A stretch of DNA of 39,304 nt, from positions 1 to 39,304 of the forward strand of contig CANTEO010000020.1 in assembly GCA_947652855.1 (NCBI GenBank). The letters are read 5' to 3'. This stretch comes from an uncultured Roseburia sp. GTDB taxonomy: Bacteria; Bacillota; Clostridia; Lachnospirales; Lachnospiraceae. Below the pieces are notes generated by a model. The model ran no database searches, was not told the origin of the DNA, and was given only the letters and a program-made list of their open reading frames with translations. The position numbers and the translations under genes are program-made. The number at the start of each line of letters is the position of its first letter. The stretch's first letter is position 1. This document shows, in pieces, positions 30,281-38,284 of this stretch.

Positions 30281-30406
30281 TTGAATGAACAAAGGGGCAA
30301 CCGTGCAATGTCTAAGCTGTTTTTTGGAATGGGCATTGTGACGGCCGCCTGCCTTATGGCAGGCGGAATGCATCGTCTGCTTCAGGCTCTATTGCGTCGA
30401 ATATAG
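30281..30406 (+). CDS. Candidate small membrane peptide at the end of the sugar operon
   Basis: A TTG start (30281) with GGAAGG four bases upstream opens a 41-residue frame whose middle, SKLFFGMGIVTAACLMAGGM, looks like a membrane helix, followed by a basic tail. An ATG at 30308 gives a shorter 32-residue form. The last 53 bases overlap the antisense YolD-like gene. There is no homolog known to me. It may be a real micropeptide, the start of a truncated membrane protein, or chance. Confidence 0.25.
   Translation: MNEQRGNRAMSKLFFGMGIVTAACLMAGGMHRLLQALLRRI
30345..30366. terminator. Symmetrical hairpin between convergent legB and yolD-like genes
   Basis: CCGCCTGCC and GGCAGGCGG pair perfectly over nine bases around the loop TTAT, which contains the stop codon of the minus-strand YolD-like gene. 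Neither strand has a T-tract after the stem, so it may pause polymerase or stabilise RNA rather than terminate on its own. Confidence 0.4.
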
Positions 30407-30824
30407 GAGAGTCCAGCTGCAATAGATTTCTTATGGGGATTTTTTTCCCGTCTGTCAGGTCTAGCGTAAAAGCAAATTCGTCGATCCGCTTTAGTTTTCC
30501 CGGGACGGTCACATAGGCGCCGCCGGATTTTTTTTCGTCCGGCACAAAATAGGTCGCTGTAATGGGCGTTGTTCCATCCGCATACAGCTTTAAGAGCTGC
30601 AATTTCTCTTCCACCTCGGTCTTGGAGTCTTCTTCCAGCTCGACCTTTTCTTCTGTTAACCGTTCCGTTTCCTTTATCACGGCTCCATAGCCGGTCAGCG
30701 CCGCAAAAGGCATAAATTGAGCCGCCCGGTCATGCAGCGTCATTTGTGGGCGGGTTTTTGAGACATGATGCGGCAGACGGATCATGTCTTCATATTTGCG
30801 TCGGTCTTTTGCCTCCCAATCCAT
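30354..30824 (-). CDS. YolD-like protein, partner of the Y-family polymerase
   Basis: The 156-residue protein has the conserved YolD core: LHDRAAQFMPFAALTGYGAVIKETERL (about 41-67) followed by beta-rich sequence (ITATYFVPDEKKSGGAYV, and a DFxL-like FTLDLTDGKKIP). In Firmicutes yolD lies next to the UV-induced polymerase gene uvrX/yqjW; its exact function is unsettled. The start at 30824 is chosen because GGAAGGGAG is just upstream; a longer in-frame form starting at 30866 would overlap the polymerase. It is downstream of the polymerase by 22 bases in the same operon. Confidence 0.85.
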   Translation of the reverse strand: MDWEAKDRRKYEDMIRLPHHVSKTRPQMTLHDRAAQFMPFAALTGYGAVIKETERLTEEKVELEEDSKTEVEEKLQLLKLYADGTTPITATYFVPDEKKSGGAYVTVPGKLKRIDEFAFTLDLTDGKKIPIRNLLQLDSPIFDAIEPEADDAFRLP

Positions 30825-30846
30825 AACTCTCCCTTCCAGGCGCGTC

Positions 30847-32376
30847 CTAGGCTTTGTGGCCGCCAATCTGCTGGTTGCGTTCCCTCGCCGTTGCGCCTTC
30901 TTTGAAATTGATGCCTTTTAAAATCGCATTTTTTCCGTATTTTCTTCGAATCTCCAGCACCGCCTGCTGCATTTTACGTTCCCGGTCGAAAGCGGCTTGC
31001 TGCTCTTGGCCGCCCTCCTGCGCCAGATGGAAGTCGGTAAACAAATCCAACTGCCCATAAGAAGCCGACTCTTTTGCCAAAGATTCGTCTGTCACATGGT
31101 TTGCAGTGAGCGAGAGGCGCCGGATCCACAGGGATTCGTCCGTGATTTCGTCAAACAGCCGTAAGGCGGCCTCAAGGATTAGCCTTGCGGAAGAGGTCTG
31201 CCTGCCAAGGCCCGCCGTTTTGTGCGCGTGCTTTGGAGTTTTGCGTCCGTAGCGGTCTGTCGTGACTTCCCCTTTGTACGTTTTTTGGATGTGGGGGCCT
31301 GACAGATTTTGGATGTCATATCCTACGGTGAGGACGATCTGATCCGTCACCAGCTTTTTTTCCAGCAAGTCCAGCGCAAGTGAGTCCGCCATTTCAGAGA
31401 GGACGAGCCGCGCTTTTTGAAACGAGTAGGGGCATTTTAGCACCTGCCCCATGCCAAGGCTGTTTGTTTCCGGCTTATATGCCTTGATGTCTGCAATCGT
31501 GCAAGGCTCCCATCCCCAGGCGTGGTCGATCAGAAGCTCCGCATTGACGCCAAAAAGCTTGTAGAGCAAATCTTCATTGTAGTAATCTGTAGGCGCACCG
31601 AGTGAGCAGCGGGCGATGTCGCCCATTGTGAATAGGCCGTTTTGGGCCAATTTGCGCGCATATCCCTTCCCGATGCGCCAAAAATCGGTCAGCGGCTGAT
31701 GCGTCCAGAGAATCTGCCGATATGCATACTCGTCCAGCTTTGCGATGCGCACGCCTTTTTTGTCCGGCTCCACGTGCTTCGCCACAATGTCCATCGCAAC
31801 CTTGCACAGATAGAGGTTTGTCCCAATCCCGGCTGTGGCGGTGATGCCGGTCGTCCTTAGCACGTCGTGCATGATTTTTGCCGCAAACTCCCGCGGCGTC
31901 AGCCCGTAAGCGCTTAAATAGTGCGTCGCGTCGATGAAAACTTCGTCAATAGAGTAGACATGAATGTCCTCCGGAGCGACGTATTTTAAGTAGATTTGAT
32001 AAATCCGTGCGCTGTATTCCATATAATGCGCCATCCTGGGCGGCGCGACGATATAATCCAGCGACAGGCCCGGGGAGGACTTTAGCTCGGGATCCTGGCA
32101 GGAGGAGCCAAGAAACGCGCCGCCTGGAGCCGAAAGCAGCCGCCTTGCGTTCACTTCCCTGACTTTTTGCACAACCTCAAACAGCCTTGCCCGACCCGGG
32201 ATTCCGTAGGCTTTTAAGGAAGGGGACACGGCAAGGCAAATGGTTTTTTCCGTGCGGCTTTTGTCAGCGACAACCAGATTCGTCGTAATTGGGTCTAACT
32301 TCCGCTCGATGCATTCTACAGAGGCGTAAAACGATTTTAAGTCAATAGCCAGAAATGTCGGATGGTTTTGCGCCAT
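30847..32376 (-). CDS. Y-family DNA polymerase, UmuC/UvrX type
   Basis: This 509-residue translesion polymerase has the N-terminal AIDLKSFYASVEC motif with metal Asp 12, the palm SIDEVFID with Asp 144 and Glu 145, and a C-terminal beta-clamp-binding motif QLDLF at 442-446. The Arg/Lys-rich little-finger region lies between. It matches the UvrX/YqjW group of Firmicutes polymerases rather than DinB by its length and C-terminal extension. GGAGG precedes ATG 32376. I see no LexA-type GAAC-N4-GTTC box in the 25-base gap upstream, so any SOS control would have to come from further up the operon. Confidence 0.9.
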   Translation of the reverse strand: MAQNHPTFLAIDLKSFYASVECIERKLDPITTNLVVADKSRTEKTICLAVSPSLKAYGIPGRARLFEVVQKVREVNARRLLSAPGGAFLGSSCQDPELKSSPGLSLDYIVAPPRMAHYMEYSARIYQIYLKYVAPEDIHVYSIDEVFIDATHYLSAYGLTPREFAAKIMHDVLRTTGITATAGIGTNLYLCKVAMDIVAKHVEPDKKGVRIAKLDEYAYRQILWTHQPLTDFWRIGKGYARKLAQNGLFTMGDIARCSLGAPTDYYNEDLLYKLFGVNAELLIDHAWGWEPCTIADIKAYKPETNSLGMGQVLKCPYSFQKARLVLSEMADSLALDLLEKKLVTDQIVLTVGYDIQNLSGPHIQKTYKGEVTTDRYGRKTPKHAHKTAGLGRQTSSARLILEAALRLFDEITDESLWIRRLSLTANHVTDESLAKESASYGQLDLFTDFHLAQEGGQEQQAAFDRERKMQQAVLEIRRKYGKNAILKGINFKEGATARERNQQIGGHKA

Positions 32377-32401
32377 GGCGGCCTCCTTGTCATATACTCG
32401 T

Positions 32402-34654
32402 TTAGAAATTCAGATAGCGTAGGTAGCATTCCTGAAACGCTTCATCGTTTGGCAGGGATATTTCCCGCACATCGGAAAGGGCGGCCTGAATCGGCCCCCG
32501 ATCCTGATTTGCCAGATAAAGCAGCGCTCCGCGCAATGCCGTATTTCCCATTGCCTGTGTTTTTTTCACAACCGGATGCGGCAGGATGCCGATGGAGGCC
32601 GCTTTTTCGGCGTCCAGGAAATAGCCGAAGCCCCCGGCCAAAAAAACGGCGTCAATGTCCTCATAAGAGGCGCCGGAACGTAAGAGGAGCAGCTCAATCC
32701 CGGCCCGGATGGCGGCTTTTGCCATTTGAAGCTCGCGTATGTCGCGCTGTGTCAGCGCAATGCGCCTTCCGTCGTTTGTTTTGGCGAGGGGATAGCCCTC
32801 TTTAAAGTACGCGTCCGAAAGCTTTCCCGTTGTGTCCAGGATATGCGAGGCAGACAGCTCCGCCGCGATTTCAATAACTCCTGTCCCGCAAATTCCACGC
32901 GCAGGCATCCCGCCAATCGTCTTTAGCGTTAACCCGCCTTCCTCCATGGCTGCTTTGCAGATGGCGCCAGGCACGCTGCCCATCCCCCAGGCAATGTTTC
33001 CGCCTTCAAAGGCAGGGCCTGCGGGGGCGGATGCGGCGTGCAGCCTGCCCTTGCTCCAAAGGGCCATCTCCCCATTCGTGCCAAGATCCAGGAACAGGGA
33101 GGTTTTTTTATGCGTTAAGCCGCAGGCGTATAATCCGGCCGTAATGTCCGCGCCTACAAAGGGGAGGATGCCGGGAAACAGCGTCGCCTTCGCCTGTTCT
33201 GTAAAAAGCAGTTGAGCATTTGGCCTTTTTTGCGTTTCAAGCAGCTTTGCGGCGGGCAGCTCCTCCCAGTCTAAGGTTTTTGGCGTAAAGGGGTGCCGTA
33301 AAAATCCTTCACAGGAATACCCTCTTAACAGGTGCAGCATGACGGTGTTTGCCGCGATTGCAATGCGGCTGATCTTTGCGTGCCGAAGGGGCGCGCGATT
33401 GACGCACGACTGGATCCCGTCTAAAATCGCCTCTTGAATGCATTCCTGCAGCTCCCTGTTTTTTCCGTTGCAGGAGGACTGGATCCGGCTAATCACGTCC
33501 GCGCCAAATGCCCTTTGGGGATTGGGGGCCGTATGGGCCTGTAGAATGTTGCCATCCTTTAAGTCCAATAGGCAAAAGGCCAGGGTGGTCGTGCCGATGT
33601 CAATTGCCATTCCGCAGCCGTCTTCTTTTGCCTTGTCCGCAAGGCGCATAGGCCGCCTGTCCGCAGCGTCTTCGCCGAGTGCCAGGAAATCCTTTTCTGT
33701 AGAAGGGGAGAGGGAGATCGTAAGGCTCTCCTCTAGAATCGCTTTACAGGACAGCCGGGCGCCGTTTTGCATCTCCTCTTTGGAGAATGCGGCCTGATCT
33801 TCAGCAGTGACGGGCAGCGTTCCTTTTTTGACGCGTATGCCGCACTTGCCGCAGGTTCCCCTGCCTCCGCAGATGGCGGGCAGATAAATGCCGTTTCTGC
33901 GCAAGGTGTCGAGCAAATTGCTGCCTTTTGGGCAGGAAATGCATTTCGTGCCGTCAGATTCACTTTCTATGTGAAGCAGTATGCCCTTCTCCTCCCGCAG
34001 TATGCACGTTTTATTGGAGCATTTGCCGCAATCGTGCGAAAGCTCCTGTTTTGTCAGGTCGTCCGTCAGCTCATAAATGCAGCACATGGATTTGACGGGA
34101 TTCAGCATATGGCCGGAGGTGATGGAAAGGCCCAGTGTGCGGTCGGCCTCTACTGCCAGGAATGCGTCTTTCAATGCCTCTATGGGAAGGTCGGCAGACG
34201 GCTCAAGCCGTCTTGAAATGCCATAGCCCTCCTCAAGGAGGAGGCTTCGAATTTTGGGGCGCAGCATTTCCTCCAGGTGAAACAGGCAGCTGTCCGCCAT
34301 TGCGTCGATCAGCATCACTGACATTAGGTCTTCTTTGGCCTGATAGCGGCTGATCAGGCGGCTGACGGCCCCTCCAATGGTAAGGATGGCGTAAAGCACG
34401 TCAATCTGCCCATTTTTTTTGGATGGGTCGGCTCTTTGGCCGATGGCGAGGGCGGCTTTTGCTTTTATATGCGCCTGAACAGGCAGAAGCAGCTTTTCAT
34501 AGGCAGGCCGCAGCGTTTCGCCGTTTGGTGCAAAAGGATGGCTGGAAACAGGCGCAGAGTGGCGTTGTGGGGCGTTTTTACAGCTCAACAGGCGGCATAC
34601 GGCGTCAAAATCCGGCGTAATGCGTTTTTCAGAAATAATACGAATGTCTTTCAA
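32402..34654 (-). CDS. Corrinoid-protein reductive activase (RACo type) with MetH-activation-like N-terminus
   Basis: The roughly 750-residue protein has three parts (numbering from TTG 34654). Residues about 80-225 resemble the cobalamin-dependent methionine synthase activation domain (GYGISRRLEPSADLPIE, SGHMLNPVKS). About 226-320 is a [2Fe-2S] ferredoxin domain (Cys in ICGGRGTCGKCG and in RLSCK). About 345-750 is an ASKHA ATPase of the DUF4445/RACo family (DIGTTTLAFCL, FLDLGTNGEMAL, GGFGYFLD). RACo enzymes use ATP and one electron to bring inactive Co(II) corrinoid proteins back to Co(I). The open frame extends to 34756, but that segment contains the trpB terminator, so the TTG start with AAGGAACG upstream is preferred. 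No methyltransferase partner is nearby. Confidence 0.82.
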   Translation of the reverse strand: MKDIRIISEKRITPDFDAVCRLLSCKNAPQRHSAPVSSHPFAPNGETLRPAYEKLLLPVQAHIKAKAALAIGQRADPSKKNGQIDVLYAILTIGGAVSRLISRYQAKEDLMSVMLIDAMADSCLFHLEEMLRPKIRSLLLEEGYGISRRLEPSADLPIEALKDAFLAVEADRTLGLSITSGHMLNPVKSMCCIYELTDDLTKQELSHDCGKCSNKTCILREEKGILLHIESESDGTKCISCPKGSNLLDTLRRNGIYLPAICGGRGTCGKCGIRVKKGTLPVTAEDQAAFSKEEMQNGARLSCKAILEESLTISLSPSTEKDFLALGEDAADRRPMRLADKAKEDGCGMAIDIGTTTLAFCLLDLKDGNILQAHTAPNPQRAFGADVISRIQSSCNGKNRELQECIQEAILDGIQSCVNRAPLRHAKISRIAIAANTVMLHLLRGYSCEGFLRHPFTPKTLDWEELPAAKLLETQKRPNAQLLFTEQAKATLFPGILPFVGADITAGLYACGLTHKKTSLFLDLGTNGEMALWSKGRLHAASAPAGPAFEGGNIAWGMGSVPGAICKAAMEEGGLTLKTIGGMPARGICGTGVIEIAAELSASHILDTTGKLSDAYFKEGYPLAKTNDGRRIALTQRDIRELQMAKAAIRAGIELLLLRSGASYEDIDAVFLAGGFGYFLDAEKAASIGILPHPVVKKTQAMGNTALRGALLYLANQDRGPIQAALSDVREISLPNDEAFQECYLRYLNF

Positions 34655-34712
34655 TTTGCAATCCGTTCCTTTTTTATTATTGATGGGAATAAGCAGCTTG
34701 CCCAGAAAGCTG

Positions 34713-34749
34713 CAAAAACAGAAGCTGCGCAAATTGTCACAGCTTCTGT
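34713..34749 (-). terminator. Terminator of the TrpB2 gene
   Basis: On the minus strand ACAGAAGCTG pairs perfectly over ten bases with CAGCTTCTGT (plus-strand 34740-34749 and 34718-34727), with a 12-base loop, followed by five T residues. It lies directly after the trpB stop. A second hairpin, GCAGCTT/AAGCTGC, follows within 20 bases, so an attenuator is also possible. Confidence 0.8.
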
Positions 34750-34772
34750 CTTGCATTCATTCTATGGGCATT

Positions 34773-36149
34773 TTATTTATTTACATTGGGGAGTGAGGCA
34801 AATCCGGGCTGAAGCTCCTCGTCGGTCGGAACATAATCGGACATTTCCCCATTATGGAATTTCTCATAAGCGACCATGTCAAAATATCCGGTTCCGGTCA
34901 GGCCAAATAAAATGGTCTTTTCTTCTCCCGTCTCTTTGCATTTTATGGCTTCGTCAATTGCGACACGGATCGCGTGGGAGCTTTCCGGCGCCGGAAGGAT
35001 GCCTTCCACTCTTGCGAACTGCTCCGCTGCCTGGAACACCGAGGTTTGATCCACGGCGCGCGCCTCTATCATCCCGTCGTCGTATAACTGGGAAAGCGTG
35101 GAGCTCATGCCGTGATAGCGGAGGCCTCCTGCATGGCTGGCGGAAGGGATGAAGCCGCTGCCTAAGGTGTACATCTTCGCCAACGGGCAAACCTTTCCGG
35201 TGTCGCAGAAGTCGTAAGCAAAGGCTCCTCTTGTGAAGCTTGGGCATGAGGCAGGCTCCACCGCGATAAAGCGGTATTCCTTCTCGCCGCGCAGCGCCTC
35301 TCCCATGAATGGAGAAATCAGGCCGCCCAGGTTAGAGCCGCCGCCCGCGCAGCCGATAATGACGTCTGGGGTGACGCCGTATTTGTCTAGGGCTGCTTTT
35401 GCCTCAAGGCCAATGATGGACTGATGCAAAAGCACCTGATTTAAGACGCTGCCAAGCACGTAGCGGTAGCCTTCCGTCTTCGTCGCGGCCTCCACCGCTT
35501 CAGAAATGGCGCAGCCTAAGCTGCCGGTGGTTCCGGGATGCTCCTGTAATATTTTGCGTCCCACCTCCGTCGTCTCTGAGGGGGAGGGCGTGACGCTGGC
35601 GCCGTATGTGCGCATCACCTCACGGCGAAACGGCTTTTGCTCATAGGAGACTTTCACCATATAAACCTTGCAGTCCAGGTCGAAATAGGAGCACGCCATT
35701 GAAAGCGCCGTCCCCCATTGCCCGGCTCCCGTCTCTGTGGTGACGCCCTTTAAGCCCTGCCTCTTCGCATAATATGCCTGGGCGATCGCCGAGTTTAGCT
35801 TGTGGCTGCCGCTTGTGTTGTTGCCTTCAAATTTGTAATAAATTTTTGCCGGGGTCTTAAGCTTTTCCTCCAGGCAGTAGGCGCGCACCAGGGGAGAGGG
35901 GCGGTACATTTTATAAAATTTGATGATTTCCTCTGGAATGTCGATGTATGGATCCGTGTCGTTCAGCTCCTGCTTCGCAAGCTCCGTGCAGAAGACGCCG
36001 GAAAGCTCTTCGACCGTCATGGGCTGCAGGGTTCCTGGGTTTAGCAGAGGGGCTGGTTTATGTTTCATATCTGCGCGAAGGTTATGCCATTGCTTTGGCA
36101 TCTCATGTTCGTCCAGATAGATTTTATAAGGTATGGTTTTTTCCGTCAT
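34773..36149 (-). CDS. trpB: Tryptophan synthase beta subunit, TrpB2 type
   Basis: This 458-residue PLP enzyme condenses indole with serine. It has the PLP-lysine motif SGSHKLNSA (Lys 117), the phosphate-binding CAGGGSNLGG, and TETGAGQWGTALS. The long N-terminus before the first strand (about 80 residues, with EIIKFYKMYRPSPLVRA) and the overall length mark the TrpB2 subgroup, which often stands alone and may salvage free indole. No trpA is nearby. GGAG lies 11 bases upstream of ATG 36149. It is followed by a terminator, then the corrinoid activase on the same strand. Confidence 0.92.
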   Translation of the reverse strand: MTEKTIPYKIYLDEHEMPKQWHNLRADMKHKPAPLLNPGTLQPMTVEELSGVFCTELAKQELNDTDPYIDIPEEIIKFYKMYRPSPLVRAYCLEEKLKTPAKIYYKFEGNNTSGSHKLNSAIAQAYYAKRQGLKGVTTETGAGQWGTALSMACSYFDLDCKVYMVKVSYEQKPFRREVMRTYGASVTPSPSETTEVGRKILQEHPGTTGSLGCAISEAVEAATKTEGYRYVLGSVLNQVLLHQSIIGLEAKAALDKYGVTPDVIIGCAGGGSNLGGLISPFMGEALRGEKEYRFIAVEPASCPSFTRGAFAYDFCDTGKVCPLAKMYTLGSGFIPSASHAGGLRYHGMSSTLSQLYDDGMIEARAVDQTSVFQAAEQFARVEGILPAPESSHAIRVAIDEAIKCKETGEEKTILFGLTGTGYFDMVAYEKFHNGEMSDYVPTDEELQPGFASLPNVNK

Positions 36150-36175
36150 GTCTAACTTGCTCCTTTTTTCTTTTT

Positions 36176-36204
36176 AAGCTATCATTTTCATGGCGTTCTG
36201 TCAA
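36176..36204 (-). promoter_or_regulatory. Probable promoter of trpB
   Basis: The minus strand carries a perfect -35 TTGACA (36199-36204), a 17-base spacer and a weak -10 TAGCTT (36176-36181, three of six). Transcription would start about 20-25 bases before ATG 36149. I see no T-box or tryptophan leader. Confidence 0.5.
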
Positions 36205-36215
36205 TTATTAATTTG

Positions 36216-36275
36216 GAGAAAAATAAAAAGGGCGAAACAATGGGCGCCGCCTTAAGCGGCAGATCCCTTAAAGGG
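36216..36275 (-). terminator. Terminator-like region after the hemolysin III gene
   Basis: On the minus strand a small GCCGC/GCGGC stem with loop TTAAG is followed by a possible GGCG/CGCC pairing and then CTTTTTATTTTT. The stems are short, so termination strength is uncertain. Confidence 0.35.
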
Positions 36276-36319
36276 AATGATATTGCGTTCTAACAGGCTT
36301 CATTCTGGCTGACATGGCT

Positions 36320-36970
36320 TTATACGACGTAACAGTACATGACGATGAAATGGCAGAAGCTGCCGGCCATTACGAACAGATGAAAAATCTCGTGGCTCCC
36401 GAAATATTGGTGCGTTCCGTTAAAGCCCTTTAATTTCAGGGCGTAAACGACGCCGCCCACAGTGTATAAGATTCCTCCCGCCAACAGCCAGGCGAAAGCG
36501 GCCGTGGAAAGCTTTTCCCACAAAATGGGGAACACCAGCAGGCACACCCATCCCATCGCGATATAGATAATGGAAGAAAACCATTTGGGGCAGTTAATCC
36601 AAAGCGCTTTTAGCACGATGCCGACAAGGGCGATTCCCCAAATTAAGGAAAGCAGGAGCATGCCTGTCTTTCCGCCTAGCACCAGCATACAGACAGGCGT
36701 GTATGTGCCTGCGATTAAGACAAAGATCATCATGTGGTCTAGCTTGCGGAACAGCTTTAAGATATTCTCCTTCACGTTTAAGGAATGGTACAAACTCGAT
36801 GCCGCATATAATAAAATCATCGCAAGAATAAAGATTCCCATTGCCGTCAGCGCAGATGGGATGCGGCTTGTCTCCGCCTTCATCAATAGGGGCGCAGCTG
36901 CAAGCAACGACAGGATCATGCCGATATAATGCGTAATCGCGCTTCCGGGCTCTCGAATTGTAATTTGCAT
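36320..36970 (-). CDS. Hemolysin III family membrane protein
   Basis: This 216-residue protein has seven predicted membrane spans and is a member of the HlyIII/PAQR superfamily. Features include the REPGSAITHYIGM entry, the SSLYHSL motif with conserved His, a RKLDHMMIFVLIAGTYTPV segment, and a C-terminal FGSHEIFHLFVMAGSFCHF with two His, the metal-site residues of the superfamily. Despite the name, haemolysis is not established for most members; hydrolase-like activity on lipids has been proposed. ATG 36970 has AAGGAGG nine bases upstream; an upstream in-frame ATG lies over the promoter region and is not used. Control may involve the palindrome at 37002-37016. Confidence 0.88.
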   Translation of the reverse strand: MQITIREPGSAITHYIGMILSLLAAAPLLMKAETSRIPSALTAMGIFILAMILLYAASSLYHSLNVKENILKLFRKLDHMMIFVLIAGTYTPVCMLVLGGKTGMLLLSLIWGIALVGIVLKALWINCPKWFSSIIYIAMGWVCLLVFPILWEKLSTAAFAWLLAGGILYTVGGVVYALKLKGFNGTHQYFGSHEIFHLFVMAGSFCHFIVMYCYVV

Positions 36971-37001
36971 AGGCCATCCTCCTTTTTGTGTCTGCTTCAT
37001 G

Positions 37002-37016
37002 TAGTATCTAATACTA
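37002..37016. promoter_or_regulatory. Palindrome, possible operator of the hemolysin III gene
   Basis: TAGTAT and ATACTA form a six-pair inverted repeat around CTA. It lies within 20 bases downstream of the likely -10 of the minus-strand promoter. A second, weaker inverted repeat (AATAC at 37032-37036 and GTATT at 37043-37047) overlaps the -10. This layout fits a repressor site; no regulator gene lies nearby. Confidence 0.4.
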
Positions 37017-37032
37017 TGTATTATTTTATTCA

Positions 37033-37061
37033 ATACTAGCACGTATTATGTATGCTGTCAA
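37033..37061 (-). promoter_or_regulatory. Promoter of the hemolysin III gene
   Basis: The minus strand has a perfect -35 TTGACA (37056-37061), a 17-base spacer and a -10 TAGTAT (37033-37038, four of six). It would transcribe the hemolysin III gene with a leader of about 55 bases. Confidence 0.6.
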
Positions 37062-37113
37062 TTATTATGTAGCTTTATTTTCTTAATTCTATAGAAAAAT
37101 TTGCAGAAATATG

Positions 37114-37119
37114 TATAAT
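37114..37119 (+). promoter_or_regulatory. -10 element for the zinc-ribbon membrane gene
   Basis: A consensus TATAAT on the plus strand lies 144 bases before the start of the next gene, with no good -35 at 17 bases. If used, it leaves a leader of about 135 bases; I see short GC-rich inverted segments in it, but no recognisable riboswitch. Confidence 0.35.
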
Positions 37120-37262
37120 AGAATTGTACGCTGAGGGGAATCGAAGCAGCTTAGGCCGCTGAAGTTTGGAGTATGTCGCGAGGCGATTGACGCTCTGATT
37201 TCGAGTGGCAGGGCAGAGTATGCGATTGGTTGCCCGTAATCAGTTTATAAAGGAGGAGAAAA

Positions 37263-38201
37263 ATGAACGTACAGATGGAAAGGGCCATGCCGGATGGCTT
37301 TGTGTTTGAAAAAGCACAAAATGTAATGCATGGGGCGTATAGCGGCTTAGAGTTTCTGATCGTGCCATTGATTGGGGAAAATCAGTTCCGCATACAGCTT
37401 CATGTGGATGTGGAAGGGAATCGCGGGAAGGACGGATTGCTGGAATTTCTTGGGATGTTGAAGAAAAGGCATTCCTTTGTGCAGCATTCCGGGTACAATG
37501 GAATGAATTTGATATCCGTCCATGTGGCGTCAAATGAACAGGAAGACAAAGAGAACTTAACGATTTTGGTATCGGAGCTTTCTTCAAAGTGTCAGGAATT
37601 TGGGATACATAACTGCTGTTCATATTGCCGGAATGTGAAGCCATTGCGCGCGGCTGCCGTGGACGGGGTCCCTGCCTTGATTTGCGACGACTGCCGCGTG
37701 AAGTTAGTCAGCGGGGAGAGCGTAACGCAGGCGAAGCGGGAAAATGTGCCGCTTGGGATCATAGGCGCGATATTGGGCGTCCTTTTGGGATCCGCGCTGT
37801 GGATTTTGATTGGGCAGCTTGGCTTCATTGCCGGGATTGCGGGCTTTGCAATTGTATTTTGTGGAATGAAGGGGTATGACCTTCTTGGAAAAAGGCTGTC
37901 AAAAGTGGGGATTGTCGTTTGCGTCCTTCTTTCCATATTGATGATCCTTGGGGCTGAGGTTGCCTCCCTGGGGTTTGTCATCTATAAGGAGCTTAGCGAA
38001 TATGGGACGCTGACGATGGCCGACGCGTTTAGCCTGATCCCGGAGCTGATGAAAGAATCGGAAGTGGCGGCAGGAGTGGCGAAGGATTTGCTCGTCGGCT
38101 ATGCCCTTGCGATTTGGGCAAGCTATGCCTCGATCAAGAGCGCCTGGAAACAGGTGGGGGAGGATAATCAGCCGAAAGACCACACAGTGGTTCCGTTTTA
38201 A
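37263..38201 (+). CDS. Unknown membrane protein with zinc-ribbon motif
   Basis: The 312-residue protein has a soluble N-terminal domain (1-110), a four-Cys zinc-ribbon-like segment (CSYC and CDDC, about residues 119-143), two or three membrane spans around 164-240, and another hydrophobic stretch near 277-292. The C-terminal tail is short and polar. The arrangement suggests a soluble module held on the cytoplasmic side of the membrane, but I do not recognise the family. GGAGG lies a few bases before ATG 37263. The preceding gene runs the other way, so it is its own transcription unit, ended by the strong hairpin at 38227. Confidence 0.7.
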   Translation: MNVQMERAMPDGFVFEKAQNVMHGAYSGLEFLIVPLIGENQFRIQLHVDVEGNRGKDGLLEFLGMLKKRHSFVQHSGYNGMNLISVHVASNEQEDKENLTILVSELSSKCQEFGIHNCCSYCRNVKPLRAAAVDGVPALICDDCRVKLVSGESVTQAKRENVPLGIIGAILGVLLGSALWILIGQLGFIAGIAGFAIVFCGMKGYDLLGKRLSKVGIVVCVLLSILMILGAEVASLGFVIYKELSEYGTLTMADAFSLIPELMKESEVAAGVAKDLLVGYALAIWASYASIKSAWKQVGEDNQPKDHTVVPF

Positions 38202-38226
38202 GTTTTTTGCATCGTTTTGTGTAGAG

Positions 38227-38274
38227 AAAGAACAGGCTTTTGCTTTTTTGGAAGCGCAAGCCTGTTCTTTTTAT
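38227..38274. terminator. Bidirectional terminator
   Basis: AAAGAACAGGCTT (38227-38239) pairs perfectly over 13 bases with AAGCCTGTTCTTT (38258-38270), with an A-tract on one side and T-tract on the other. It separates the convergent zinc-ribbon membrane gene and the CDF exporter gene and should work for both. Confidence 0.85.
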
Positions 38275-38284
38275 GGAAAATTTG

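Noticed and set aside
32377..32401. LexA box before the Y-family polymerase
   Set aside because: The 25-base gap has no GAAC-N4-GTTC pattern.
37120..37262. Riboswitch in the long leader of the zinc-ribbon membrane gene
   Set aside because: Some short inverted segments occur, but no conserved class could be matched.
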